In this document: in pieces, positions 12,859-19,753 of the stretch
How positions within the stretch are numbered: position 1 is the stretch's first letter
Layout: every line of letters starts with the position of its first letter
Source: HyVt-560 sp964577195
GTDB lineage: Bacteria > Pseudomonadota > Gammaproteobacteria > UWMA-0217
Assembly (NCBI GenBank): GCA_964577195.1
Contig: CAZNYF010000032.1
Location: forward strand, 1 to 19,753
Length of the DNA: 19,753 nucleotides
Reading direction: 5' to 3'
Notes under the pieces: generated by a model
Seen by the model: only the letters and a program-made list of their open reading frames with translations
Database searches by the model: none
Told to the model about the DNA's origin: nothing
Position numbers and translations under genes: made by a program

Positions 12859-14793
12859 TTAACGCTTGTCCGCAGGTTTACGCGAAGGTTTTTTAGTACT
12901 CAATTTCCCTCGCGTATTTTTGCCGCCCGGAGGTGGGCGAGATGGTTTTTCAGAACCGTTTCTTTTTCCTCTTATTTCTGAAATTTCCAGTTTTTTTCCA
13001 CACACCCTGGCTTTTTTAAGTATTCGCAGCACTTCTCCAGGCATCCCTTCTGGTAAATCGACAGTAGAGTAACTGTCGTGGATTTCAATTGTGCCGATAT
13101 AGCAGCTTTCTATTTCAGCCTCATTTGCGATTGCGCCCACGATATTACCGGGGGCGACATCATCGGAACGCCCCACTTCGATCCTATAGCGGTTCATATC
13201 CATATCAGGGAATTCTTTTAGTCGATCCGGCTTTGTTTGCGCGGGTCGTTCCACGCGTTGATGAGGATCACTGCGCGGTGATCGTTCTTTATTGAAACTA
13301 TCTCTTGGCGAAGAATCTCTTCGTGCGCTCTCGCTATGAGTGCTCTCTCTACGTGGACTATCTCTTCGTGAATTATCTCTACGCCCATCCTCTCGTTTAG
13401 AACGGCCTCTTGCGGGGCGTTCATCAAAATCTCTTTCGCGGCGCTTCTTATTTTGCGGGCGAGGTTCTTTTTCAGAAATAAATAAGGGTTTATCTCCTTG
13501 TGCTATTTTCGCTAATGCTGCGGCGATCAAGGATGGATCTGTATTGGTTTCATCGTGAAACTCGGCGATCACCTTTTGATATAAATCGAGATTTTGATTC
13601 GCCAGCGTATCGGAGATTTTTTGTTTAAAACTTTTAATTCGTGTTTCATTAATTAATTTTGGCGAAGGTAATTGCATCGGTTCAATGCGATGACCACTGA
13701 CTTTTTCAATCAAATGGAGCATACGCTTTTCGCGCGGCGCGACAAACAAAATTGCATCACCGGTTCGCCCTGCCCGTCCGGTTCTGCCAATACGGTGAAC
13801 ATAGGATTCGGGATCATGCGGAATATCGTAATTTATAACGTGACTGATACGCGGCACATCAAGTCCGCGTGCAGCAACATCTGTCGCAATGAGAATATCA
13901 ATACGACCTTTTTTCAGTTGATCAATAATACGCTCACGATTCTTTTGCTGAATATCACCATTAATGGCTTCGGCTGCAAAGCCTCGAGCGGACAATTTAT
14001 CAGCAAGCTCTACCGTCAGTGTTTTGGTACGTACAAAAATCAGCATTGCTTCAAACGACTCTACTTCCAGGATTCGAGTCAATGCATCGAGCTTATTAAC
14101 ACCGGAAACTTGCCAATAGCGTTGTCTAATAGTAGTCGCAGTGGTGGTTTTACTTTTTATTTTAATAAATTCAGGATCTTGTAAAAATCGCTTTGCAACA
14201 CGCTTAATTGCTTCTGGCATGGTCGCAGAAAATAATGCAATCTGTCGCTCTTTAGGAAGCTTGTCCATGACCCATTCGACGTCATCAATAAATCCCATGC
14301 GCAGCATCTCGTCAGCTTCGTCCAAAACCAGTGCCTTTAAACCATCCAGTTTCAGCGTACCTTTTTTGATGTGATCCATAACGCGGCCTGGAGTACCGAC
14401 AACCGCATGTACACCGCGCCTAAGCGGTTTAAGCTGGATGCCATAAGCCTGCCCACCATAAATTGGCAACACCCTCAAACCGTTAATATGCCGGGAATAC
14501 GTCTGAACGGCTTCGGCAACCTGAATCGCCAACTCGCGAGTCGGAGCCAGTACCAGTAGTTGCGGTACATTTTGCTTCACATCAATTCGATCCAGCAGTG
14601 GTAATGCAAATGCCGCCGTTTTTCCTGTGCCGGTTTGCGCCTGACCGATGATGTCGCGCCCTTCCAAAATCGGAGGAATACAGGCTTCCTGAATGGGGGA
14701 AGGCGTTTCGTAACCGATTTCGTCGAGCACTTTCAGTATCGGGCTGGATAAACCAATATCACTAAAAAGGACCGGGTCTTTTGAGTTAGACAT
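12859..14793 (-). CDS. deaD: ATP-dependent DEAD-box RNA helicase, DeaD/CsdA type
   Basis: RNA helicase of the DeaD/CsdA group, which unwinds structured RNA in ribosome assembly and mRNA decay, notably in the cold. Core motifs: AQTGTGKT (52-59), PTRELA (84-89), TPGR (134-137), DEAD (158-161), SAT (189-191), ATDVAARGLDVP (303-314) and HRIGRTGR (333-340). A dimerisation-like helical segment (about 380-435) and a DbpA-type RNA-binding domain (about 534-606) follow, then a Lys/Arg-rich tail. At 644 aa it is close to E. coli DeaD. Unusual is the linker at about 445-515, built of RRDNS, RRDSP and RRES-like units rich in Arg, Ser, Asp and Glu. A weak AGGA lies 12 bases before the ATG. The gene is divergent from ybiT and ends next to a MITE-like element. 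Confidence 0.95.
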   Translation of the reverse strand: MSNSKDPVLFSDIGLSSPILKVLDEIGYETPSPIQEACIPPILEGRDIIGQAQTGTGKTAAFALPLLDRIDVKQNVPQLLVLAPTRELAIQVAEAVQTYSRHINGLRVLPIYGGQAYGIQLKPLRRGVHAVVGTPGRVMDHIKKGTLKLDGLKALVLDEADEMLRMGFIDDVEWVMDKLPKERQIALFSATMPEAIKRVAKRFLQDPEFIKIKSKTTTATTIRQRYWQVSGVNKLDALTRILEVESFEAMLIFVRTKTLTVELADKLSARGFAAEAINGDIQQKNRERIIDQLKKGRIDILIATDVAARGLDVPRISHVINYDIPHDPESYVHRIGRTGRAGRTGDAILFVAPREKRMLHLIEKVSGHRIEPMQLPSPKLINETRIKSFKQKISDTLANQNLDLYQKVIAEFHDETNTDPSLIAAALAKIAQGDKPLFISEKEPRPQNKKRRERDFDERPARGRSKREDGRRDNSRRDSPRRESTHSESARRDSSPRDSFNKERSPRSDPHQRVERPAQTKPDRLKEFPDMDMNRYRIEVGRSDDVAPGNIVGAIANEAEIESCYIGTIEIHDSYSTVDLPEGMPGEVLRILKKARVCGKKLEISEIRGKRNGSEKPSRPPPGGKNTRGKLSTKKPSRKPADKR

Positions 14794-14828
14794 TTTCTGA
14801 TTGTTTCCTGAGTGACTTTCTTTTAAAG

Positions 14829-14834
14829 AGTATA
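14829..14834 (-). promoter_or_regulatory. Candidate -10 box of deaD
   Basis: TATACT on the minus strand lies 35 bases upstream of the deaD ATG, so a transcript would have a leader of about 28 bases. The -35 region at 17-base spacing reads ACCTTA, a poor match, so the promoter call is tentative. A long cold-shock-type leader is not evident from this start, though a longer transcript cannot be excluded. Confidence 0.3.
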
Positions 14835-15058
14835 CGCTAAACCAACGTTTTTAAGGTTTTTAAGCGACGCGCGAGGATACGCAAACTCATGACAAAAATG
14901 AAGTTTTATCGAACACCAGCGCACAAATTCTCCGCGACGCTAAGCCATAAGCGCTAGAAACAACTTGATAATCCTAGAAAATCAACATTAGTGCGCTTTT
15001 TCGCATTGGGTCATATACAATGCGCCCCCATATTTTTATCCTCATACCGGACAAGACA

Positions 15059-16645
15059 TTGCTGACAACCGCTAATATCACCATTCAGTTTGGCTCCAAG
15101 CCTCTTTTTGAAGACGTTTCTGTTAAATTTGGCAATGGCAATCGCTACGGTTTAATTGGCGCGAATGGTTGCGGAAAATCAACCTTCATGAAAATTCTTG
15201 GTAAAGATTTAGACCCGACTTCCGGAAACATTTCCAAAGACCCGCATGAGCGCATCGGTAAACTCAGCCAGGATCAATTTGCCTATGAAGAATTTGGCGT
15301 CATTGATACGGTGATTATGGGTCACGAAGAAATGTGGAAAGTTAAATCTGAAAAAGATGGTATTTACGCCAATCCCGAGATGACCGAAGCCGACGGTCTG
15401 CGCGCTGCCGACCTGGAAGCCGAGTTTGCAGAAATGGATGGCTATACCGCCGAAGCTCGTGCCGGTGAATTACTCTTGGGTGTCGGTATTCCGATTGAAT
15501 ATCACTACGGTAAAATGAGTGGAGTCGCTCCTGGTTTAAAGCTACGTGTTTTATTAGCTCAGGTACTATTTTCTGAGCCAGACATCATGTTGCTGGACGA
15601 GCCTACCAATAACCTCGACATCAACACCATTCGCTGGCTAGAAGGTGTTTTAAACGAGCGAAAATGCACCATGGTGATTATTTCTCACGATCGGCATTTT
15701 CTCAATAGCGTCTGCACCCATATGGCTGATCTGGATTTTGGCGAGATCCGTGTTTATCCTGGTAATTATGATCAGTACATGACCGCTTCAACGCAAGCAC
15801 GCGAACAGCTCCAATCAGATAATGCGAAAAAGAAAGCTCAGATTGCTGAATTAAAATCGTTTGTCAGTCGCTTTTCTGCCAACGCCTCTAAATCCAAACA
15901 GGCAACATCCCGCGCGAAGCAAATAGATAAAATTCATCTGGCGGAAATAAAACCTTCCAGCCGACAAAACCCGTATATCCGTTTTGAGCAGGACAAAAAG
16001 CTTCATCGCCTGGCGCTGGAAGTAGAAGGTTTATCCAAAAGTTTTGATAACGAAGTTTTTTCCAATTTAAACTTAATGCTAAACGTCGGTGAGAAAATCG
16101 CCATTATCGGCCCCAACGGGATCGGTAAAACCACCCTGCTACGCTGCCTGATCAATGATATTGAGCCTACCTCTGGCACCATTAAATGGTCTGAGAATGC
16201 AGCTCTTGGCTACTACGCACAAGATCACGCCAGCGATTTTGAAGAAGATAAAGACCTTTTCGACTGGATGGCAGAATGGGGGAAAGAACGCGATGATGAA
16301 CAAGCTATTCGTGGCACATTGGGTCGCCTGTTATTCTCCAACGATGAAATTAAAAAATCCGTTAAGGTGATTTCCGGTGGTGAGCAAGGCAGGATGTTAT
16401 TTGGCAAATTAATTCTACAACGCCCTAATATCATGCTCATGGATGAACCCACCAATCACCTGGATATGGAATCCATTGAGTCTTTAAATATGGCGCTTGA
16501 AGAGTACCCGGGGACTCTGATTTTTGTCAGCCATGACCGGGAGTTTGTTTCTTCGTTAGCCACCAGAATTATTGAACTAACCCCAACAGGTATTGTTGAC
16601 TTTCATGGCAGCTATGAAGAATATTTAAAGCAACAGGAAAAGTAA
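15059..16645 (+). CDS. ybiT: ABC-F family translation-associated ATPase, YbiT type
   Basis: Cytoplasmic ABC-F protein with two ATPase domains and no membrane part; the family acts on ribosomes, influencing the tRNA in the P and E sites. With numbering from the start used here: Walker A GANGCGKS (34-41), the diverged first signature MSGVAPGLKLR, Walker B IMLLDEPTNNLD, an interdomain P-site tRNA-interaction linker (about 245-312, with SFVSRFSANASKSKQATSRA), second Walker A GPNGIGKT (351-358), ISGGEQGRM and LMDEPTNHLDMES. The TTG at 15059 is preferred: MLTTANITIQFG then lines up without gaps with the E. coli YbiT start, and 528 aa matches its length. The ATG at 15020 adds 13 unmatched residues and sits directly on a -10-like TATACA (15014-15019). 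A NYN-domain gene follows within 11 bases. Confidence 0.93.
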   Translation: MLTTANITIQFGSKPLFEDVSVKFGNGNRYGLIGANGCGKSTFMKILGKDLDPTSGNISKDPHERIGKLSQDQFAYEEFGVIDTVIMGHEEMWKVKSEKDGIYANPEMTEADGLRAADLEAEFAEMDGYTAEARAGELLLGVGIPIEYHYGKMSGVAPGLKLRVLLAQVLFSEPDIMLLDEPTNNLDINTIRWLEGVLNERKCTMVIISHDRHFLNSVCTHMADLDFGEIRVYPGNYDQYMTASTQAREQLQSDNAKKKAQIAELKSFVSRFSANASKSKQATSRAKQIDKIHLAEIKPSSRQNPYIRFEQDKKLHRLALEVEGLSKSFDNEVFSNLNLMLNVGEKIAIIGPNGIGKTTLLRCLINDIEPTSGTIKWSENAALGYYAQDHASDFEEDKDLFDWMAEWGKERDDEQAIRGTLGRLLFSNDEIKKSVKVISGGEQGRMLFGKLILQRPNIMLMDEPTNHLDMESIESLNMALEEYPGTLIFVSHDREFVSSLATRIIELTPTGIVDFHGSYEEYLKQQEK

Positions 16646-16656
16646 CGATTACCCAC

Positions 16657-17130
16657 GTGAAAAAAGTTGCGATCTTTGTCGATGTTCAAAATATCTATTA
16701 CACCACTCGACAACAGTATGGTCATCAATTTAATTATCGTAAGCTATGGCAGATCATCAACGCGCAAGGCGAGATCGTTACTGCCACTGCTTACGCGATT
16801 CAACGAGATGATGAAAAACAACAGAAATTCCAGAATGCACTCAAGCACATTGGCTTTACAGTTAAGCTAAAACCGTACATACAACGTCGCGATGGTTCTG
16901 CCAAAGGTGACTGGGATGTTGGCATTACCATTGATATTTTGGAAACTGCGAAAGATGTCGATACAGTGATACTACTATCCGGGGATGGAGACTTTGATTT
17001 ATTACTGAAAAAAGTCAATCACACCTACGGAGTTAAAACGGAAGTTTATGGCGTGGAAGCACTGACGGCTAACTCGCTGATTGATGCGGCCAGTGTATTT
17101 AATCCGATTGAACAAAACTTACTTCTATAA
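16657..17130 (+). CDS. NYN/LabA-type (DUF88) putative ribonuclease, 157 aa
   Basis: A single-domain NYN protein, a PIN-like fold whose members are metal-dependent ribonucleases or RNA-processing factors. The acidic active-site pattern is intact: Asp9 and Asn12 in IFVDVQNIYY, Asp85, Asp87 and Asp93 in KGDWDVGITIDIL, and Asp110, Asp112 and Asp114 in LLSGDGDFDLLL. Length and motif order fit the LabA/YaiI-like group. The GTG at 16657 is used because it precedes KKVAIFVDVQN directly, as usual in the family; no strong ribosome-binding site is visible, so coupling to ybiT, which stops 11 bases earlier, is likely. Pairing with a ribosome-associated ATPase hints at RNA turnover during translation, which is inference. 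It converges on pgpA with 27 bases between. Confidence 0.85.
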   Translation: MKKVAIFVDVQNIYYTTRQQYGHQFNYRKLWQIINAQGEIVTATAYAIQRDDEKQQKFQNALKHIGFTVKLKPYIQRRDGSAKGDWDVGITIDILETAKDVDTVILLSGDGDFDLLLKKVNHTYGVKTEVYGVEALTANSLIDAASVFNPIEQNLLL

Positions 17131-17157
17131 CCCACCATTCTTACCAGTCATTCCGTT

Positions 17158-17646
17158 TTAAATGAAATAATTCGCGAGCTGTAAAATCGCCAGCGCAAAA
17201 ATCCCTGCCACTACATCGTCGATCATAATTCCAAACCCGCCGTGCACCTTCTTGTCAATCCAGCCAATGGGCGGAGGCTTGATAATGTCGAAAATCCTAA
17301 ATAGTACAAAACCTGCAACGATCCATTGCCAGCCAGATGGCGCTAAAAACATGGTAACCAAATACCCTGCAATTTCATCCCAAACTATGCCGCCGTGATC
17401 ATGCACACCCAGCATTTTTGAAGAGCGATCACAGAGCCAGATTCCAACGACAATAACAAAAAGAGTAATGAGCAAATAAGTCGTTGGAGATAAGTTTTGA
17501 ATGGCTAAATAAATGGGAATTGCAGCCAACGTACCGAAGGTTCCGGGCATGATAGGCGCAAGACCCGAACCAAATCCAAAGGCCAGAAAGTGTATTGGGT
17601 TAGTAAGGATTATTTTTGCAGGAATTGGCTCTGATTGTTTTTTCAT
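17158..17646 (-). CDS. pgpA: Phosphatidylglycerophosphatase A
   Basis: Inner-membrane phosphatase that removes the terminal phosphate from phosphatidylglycerophosphate to make phosphatidylglycerol. Family motifs: FGSGLAPIMPGTFGTL (25-40), HDHGGIVWDEIAGY (82-95), FRIFDIIKPPPIGWID (116-131) and GGFGIMIDDVVAG (136-148); the acidic residues in the second and last blocks bind magnesium. Hydrophobic segments lie at about 38-52, 55-72, 95-117 and 142-160. The length of 162 aa is usual. Its ATG overlaps the thiL stop as ATGA, and thiL-pgpA after nusB is a conserved gammaproteobacterial order. Only 27 bases separate its stop from the converging NYN gene and no clear terminator is seen. Confidence 0.95.
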   Translation of the reverse strand: MKKQSEPIPAKIILTNPIHFLAFGFGSGLAPIMPGTFGTLAAIPIYLAIQNLSPTTYLLITLFVIVVGIWLCDRSSKMLGVHDHGGIVWDEIAGYLVTMFLAPSGWQWIVAGFVLFRIFDIIKPPPIGWIDKKVHGGFGIMIDDVVAGIFALAILQLANYFI

Positions 17647-18611
17647 TTTGATTGGTTTTTAAAGTGATTATAGCCACCGGCTGTCAGTGGTATAACGCGA
17701 TCCTCTGCATCATAAATTCGCAGACCGGGAGTATCCGTTGTGCTACCAACTCGGGTAATTGCTACATTGTGTTTAACGGCTATTTGTTCAATTTCATCCG
17801 CAGCTTGCGTTGCAGCTGTAAATATTAATTCGTAGTCATCGCCGCCGTTTATTATAAGTTCTGGGTTTTCACCGGTTTTTATCCAGTTTTTTCCAGCGGG
17901 AGAAAGTGGTAACGATGCAAAGCGGACTTCCGCGCCTACACCGCTTGCTTGAAGAATATGCCCTAAATCTGCAGCAAATCCATCTGAGCAATCTATCATT
18001 GAATTCGCATGATTGATTAATGCCTGCCCAATTTCGAGCCTTGGTGTAGGTCTATTTAAACGCTCAATACAAAACATTTTTTCTTCATTGGCTACAGTAA
18101 TTTTATCTTGATAAGCCAGCAGTCCAATAGCCGCATCACCGATTGTACCAGTCACATAAATATTCTCTTCCGGGCTCGCGGTAGAACGTAATATGCCGCC
18201 CTCATTCGGTAAAGTTCCCATCACTTGTATTGTGATTGTCAGCGGGCCTCTGGTGGTATCACCACCTATCAAAGCGATATTATATTTATTAGCAACATCG
18301 GAGAGGCTCGACGCAAATGATTCTAACCAGTCATCGTCTGCCTCTGGTAAGACCAGACTCAGCGTAAACCAACGGGGTTCGGCGCCCATTGCGGCGAGAT
18401 CACTGAGATTAACTGCCAGCGCCTTATAAGCGATATCAGCAGGGGAAGTATCTAGTGGAAAATGCACCCCTGCGACCAACGTATCAACACTGATCGCGAT
18501 TGGGGAAGCATCAGGACAAATGACTGCGGCATCGTCACCGATTCCTGTGAGTACCTCGGCCGCCTGTTTTGAAAAATTAAAGTACCGTTCGATGATCTCG
18601 AATTCGGTCAT
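17643..18611 (-). CDS. thiL: Thiamine-monophosphate kinase
   Basis: Phosphorylates thiamine monophosphate to thiamine diphosphate with ATP, the last step of cofactor synthesis, in the cytoplasm. It belongs to the PurM/SelD-like ATP-binding superfamily. Visible motifs: GIGDDAA (23-29), SVDTLVAGVHF (41-51), AVNLSDLAAMGAEPRW (66-81), ALIGGDTTRGP (113-123), VTGTIGDAAIGL (153-164), SMIDCSDGFAADLGHI and INGGDDYELIF near the C-terminus. The length of 322 aa is usual for ThiL. ATGA overlaps at both ends, with nusB before and pgpA after, show tight translational coupling. No anomalies are seen; all the metal- and nucleotide-binding segments are present. Confidence 0.96.
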   Translation of the reverse strand: MTEFEIIERYFNFSKQAAEVLTGIGDDAAVICPDASPIAISVDTLVAGVHFPLDTSPADIAYKALAVNLSDLAAMGAEPRWFTLSLVLPEADDDWLESFASSLSDVANKYNIALIGGDTTRGPLTITIQVMGTLPNEGGILRSTASPEENIYVTGTIGDAAIGLLAYQDKITVANEEKMFCIERLNRPTPRLEIGQALINHANSMIDCSDGFAADLGHILQASGVGAEVRFASLPLSPAGKNWIKTGENPELIINGGDDYELIFTAATQAADEIEQIAVKHNVAITRVGSTTDTPGLRIYDAEDRVIPLTAGGYNHFKNQSK

Positions 18612-19075
18612 TTCTTAGTTTGTGTTTTCGTTTCTAGCGGACGAAGTTTTGACCAAACTTTATCCAAAACACCATTGACGAATTTATATGCACCCTCGGC
18701 GCCAAATTGCTTTGTCAGACCAATGGCTTCATTAATGACAACCTTGTACGGTATTTCCTGATGATTTTTTAATTCGTGTACCGCGATTCTCAACACCGCC
18801 CTTTCGATCTCATCAATTAATTCGATATCACGGGGTAGATAGGGTTTAAGTACTGCGTCAAACTCAGCAGATGAGGACACCACGGTGGAGATAATATCCG
18901 CAAAATAGTCTTTATCGGTTTTATGATAATCACGATCTGTTTTGAACTGATCGAGTAATTCGCCGGTTAAATGCCCGGCAATTTGCCATTGGTAGATGGC
19001 TTGTACGGCAAGTCTCCTTGCCATATGCCGTCTCTGAATAATCTGACGTGCTTTATTTTTATCAACTTCAGGCAT
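18608..19075 (-). CDS. nusB: Transcription antitermination factor NusB
   Basis: Small all-helical RNA-binding protein that with NusE/S10 binds boxA and supports antitermination of rRNA operons. Recognisable blocks are RRHMARRLAVQAIYQWQ (about 15-31), then ELIDEIERAVLRIAVHEL, the conserved IPYKVVINEAIGLTKQFG and the C-terminal KFVNGVLDKV that closes the fold. The length of 155 aa is slightly above the E. coli protein because of a short N-terminal extension (MPEVDKNKARQI) and a basic tail ending in KTQTKK. The Shine-Dalgarno sequence before the ATG at 19075 is weak. It follows ribH by 72 bases and overlaps thiL by ATGA, the standard arrangement of this operon. Confidence 0.95.
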   Translation of the reverse strand: MPEVDKNKARQIIQRRHMARRLAVQAIYQWQIAGHLTGELLDQFKTDRDYHKTDKDYFADIISTVVSSSAEFDAVLKPYLPRDIELIDEIERAVLRIAVHELKNHQEIPYKVVINEAIGLTKQFGAEGAYKFVNGVLDKVWSKLRPLETKTQTKK

Positions 19076-19147
19076 TCTGGATTCAGGCTATTTATTAATT
19101 ACGACAATTTTAAATTATTGAGTCTATCTATAAAAAACTGGAACCGA

Positions 19148-19627
19148 CTATTTTTCATCCAACTTTCTTAACAGGCTGATCATCTCTAACGCACCCATGG
19201 CTGCTTCTGCACCTTTATTACCGGCTTTTGTCCCTGCACGCTCTATTGCCTGTTCAATCGAATTGGTAGTCAAAATTGCATTAATGACAGGAATTTCATT
19301 TTGCATCGCAACCTGCCCTAGTCCCTTGGCACTTTCGCCAGCAACAATATCAAAATGCGGTGTCGAGCCACGAATAACTGCGCCCAAAACGATGACAGCA
19401 TCATAGTTTTTAGACTTTGCCATTTTTTGTGCTACCAATGGCAATTCAAGCGCTCCTGGAACATAGGCAATATCGCAGCTGCCAGCATCACCTAATTGTC
19501 GATCCAGCACATCGGTAGCGCCATTTAACAAGCTATCAACAATAAAACTGTTGAAACGAGACACTACAATTCCGATATTGACTTTATCAAGTCGGAAATT
19601 ACCTTCGAGAATAGTTATATTAGCCAT
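19148..19627 (-). CDS. ribH: 6,7-dimethyl-8-ribityllumazine synthase
   Basis: Condenses 5-amino-6-ribitylaminouracil with 3,4-dihydroxybutanone phosphate, the penultimate step of riboflavin synthesis; family members form icosahedral or decameric shells in the cytoplasm. Visible: SRFN with substrate-stacking Phe25 (23-26), YVPGALELP (55-63), GAVIRGSTPHFDIV with catalytic His91 (82-95), and LTTNSIEQAIERAGTKAGNKG with phosphate-binding Arg130 (119-139). The length of 159 aa is typical. The ATG at 19627 has a weak GAG upstream. It is first in ribH-nusB-thiL-pgpA; genes for earlier riboflavin steps usually stand directly upstream, beyond the window edge, but here a terminator-like hairpin intervenes. 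Confidence 0.96.
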   Translation of the reverse strand: MANITILEGNFRLDKVNIGIVVSRFNSFIVDSLLNGATDVLDRQLGDAGSCDIAYVPGALELPLVAQKMAKSKNYDAVIVLGAVIRGSTPHFDIVAGESAKGLGQVAMQNEIPVINAILTTNSIEQAIERAGTKAGNKGAEAAMGALEMISLLRKLDEK

Positions 19628-19662
19628 TGAACTCTTAAATTTAGAGGTTGAAGTTGTTAAGG

Positions 19663-19698
19663 ATTAAAACAAAAGAGAGTAGCTCTCGCTACTCTCTT
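19663..19698 (-). terminator. Strong intrinsic terminator upstream of ribH
   Basis: Read on the minus strand, AAGAGAGTAGC-GAGA-GCTACTCTCTT is a perfect 11-base-pair stem (19673-19698) closed by a GNRA-type GAGA tetraloop and followed by TTGTTTTAAT, the T-run of a rho-independent terminator. It ends about 36 bases before the ribH start on the same strand. It either ends the upstream gene, leaving little room for a ribH promoter, or acts as an attenuator for the ribH operon. Confidence 0.8.
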
Positions 19699-19713
19699 CC
19701 CAGTTTACTACGT

Positions 19714-19753
19714 TTAATCATCCGAGGGATAATTAAGCCTGTAATCTATAAAA
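19714..19753 (-). CDS. Possible C-terminal end of an upstream gene (partial)
   Basis: One minus-strand frame entering at the right edge is open for 12 codons, reading FIDYRLNYPSDD, and stops with TAA at 19714-19716, 15 bases before the strong terminator hairpin. That spacing is what a gene end would show. In this operon type the expected neighbour would be a riboflavin gene such as ribBA, but the fragment is too short to identify. The same bases form a second hairpin (TTAATTATCC-CTC-GGATGATTAA with one wobble pair, 19714-19736), so it could instead be a leader structure. Confidence 0.3.
   Translation of the reverse strand, partial: FIDYRLNYPSDD

Noticed and set aside
13672..14184. 170-codon frame antisense to deaD
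   Set aside because: It is the complement of well-conserved helicase motifs; its composition (Asn- and Ile-rich) and lack of a ribosome-binding site mark it as a shadow frame.
14889..14957. 22-codon ORF between deaD and ybiT (MTKMKFYRTPAHKF...)
   Set aside because: No ribosome-binding site, no membrane or domain character, and a length common by chance.
15020..15058. Thirteen-residue N-terminal extension of the ABC-F protein starting at ATG 15020
   Set aside because: It has no counterpart in YbiT, and a -10-like TATACA lies immediately before this ATG; the TTG at 15059 gives a residue-for-residue N-terminal match. ATG 15020 remains possible.
19628..19753. FMN riboswitch upstream of ribH
   Set aside because: The conserved AGGG...GAAAUUCCC-type core was looked for on the minus strand and not found; the visible structure is a simple terminator hairpin plus a second stem-loop.
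1..19753. CRISPR arrays, tRNA or rRNA genes, integrase or transposase genes
   Set aside because: No regularly spaced repeats, no cloverleaf with a TTCGAATC-type arm and no recombinase-like protein were seen on either strand; the only mobile-looking element is the non-coding one at 12675-12844.

Overview
The window reads as chromosomal DNA of a gammaproteobacterium of moderate GC content. The reasons are the run ribH-nusB-thiL-pgpA, a YbiT-type ABC-F protein that aligns residue for residue with the enterobacterial one at its N-terminus, an aat gene close to trxB, and a DeaD/CsdA-type helicase. No genus is assigned. No tRNA, rRNA, CRISPR array, integrase or transposase gene was seen.

Left part, plus strand (1-4.7 kb), accessory in character: a hicA-hicB toxin-antitoxin pair, then a tightly packed five-gene run. 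That run holds a GT11 fucosyltransferase-like protein, two methyltransferase-fold proteins (the second DUF268-like), a DUF455 ferritin-like di-iron protein and a small lipoprotein. Genes two to five overlap by 1-4 bases or are separated by at most 11, and the run ends at a strong hairpin. It looks like a small surface-glycan module, but the substrate is unknown.

Middle, minus strand (4.7-8.6 kb): a 79-residue basic orphan protein with a foldable leader, about 550 bases without a convincing gene, then a two-gene unit encoding a MotA/TolQ/ExbB-type channel protein and a MotB-like partner. The partner carries about 180 residues of predicted coiled coil and an unrecognised C-terminal domain where a peptidoglycan-binding OmpA domain would be expected. 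This pair is the best candidate for an undescribed system. Next come aat and an 82-residue protein coupled to it by an ATGA overlap.

Middle right (8.7-12.9 kb): trxB, a two-helix membrane protein downstream of an ABC exporter half-transporter, a 48-codon membrane ORF on the plus strand, and a 170-base element with long imperfect terminal inverted repeats (MITE-like) just behind deaD.

Right part (12.9-19.8 kb), mostly housekeeping: deaD, with an Arg/Ser/Asp-rich linker (minus strand); then, divergently, ybiT and a NYN-domain putative RNase (plus strand); then the minus-strand operon ribH-nusB-thiL-pgpA, the last three joined by ATGA overlaps (riboflavin synthesis, antitermination, thiamine diphosphate, phosphatidylglycerol). 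A strong intrinsic terminator lies just upstream of ribH on the same strand.
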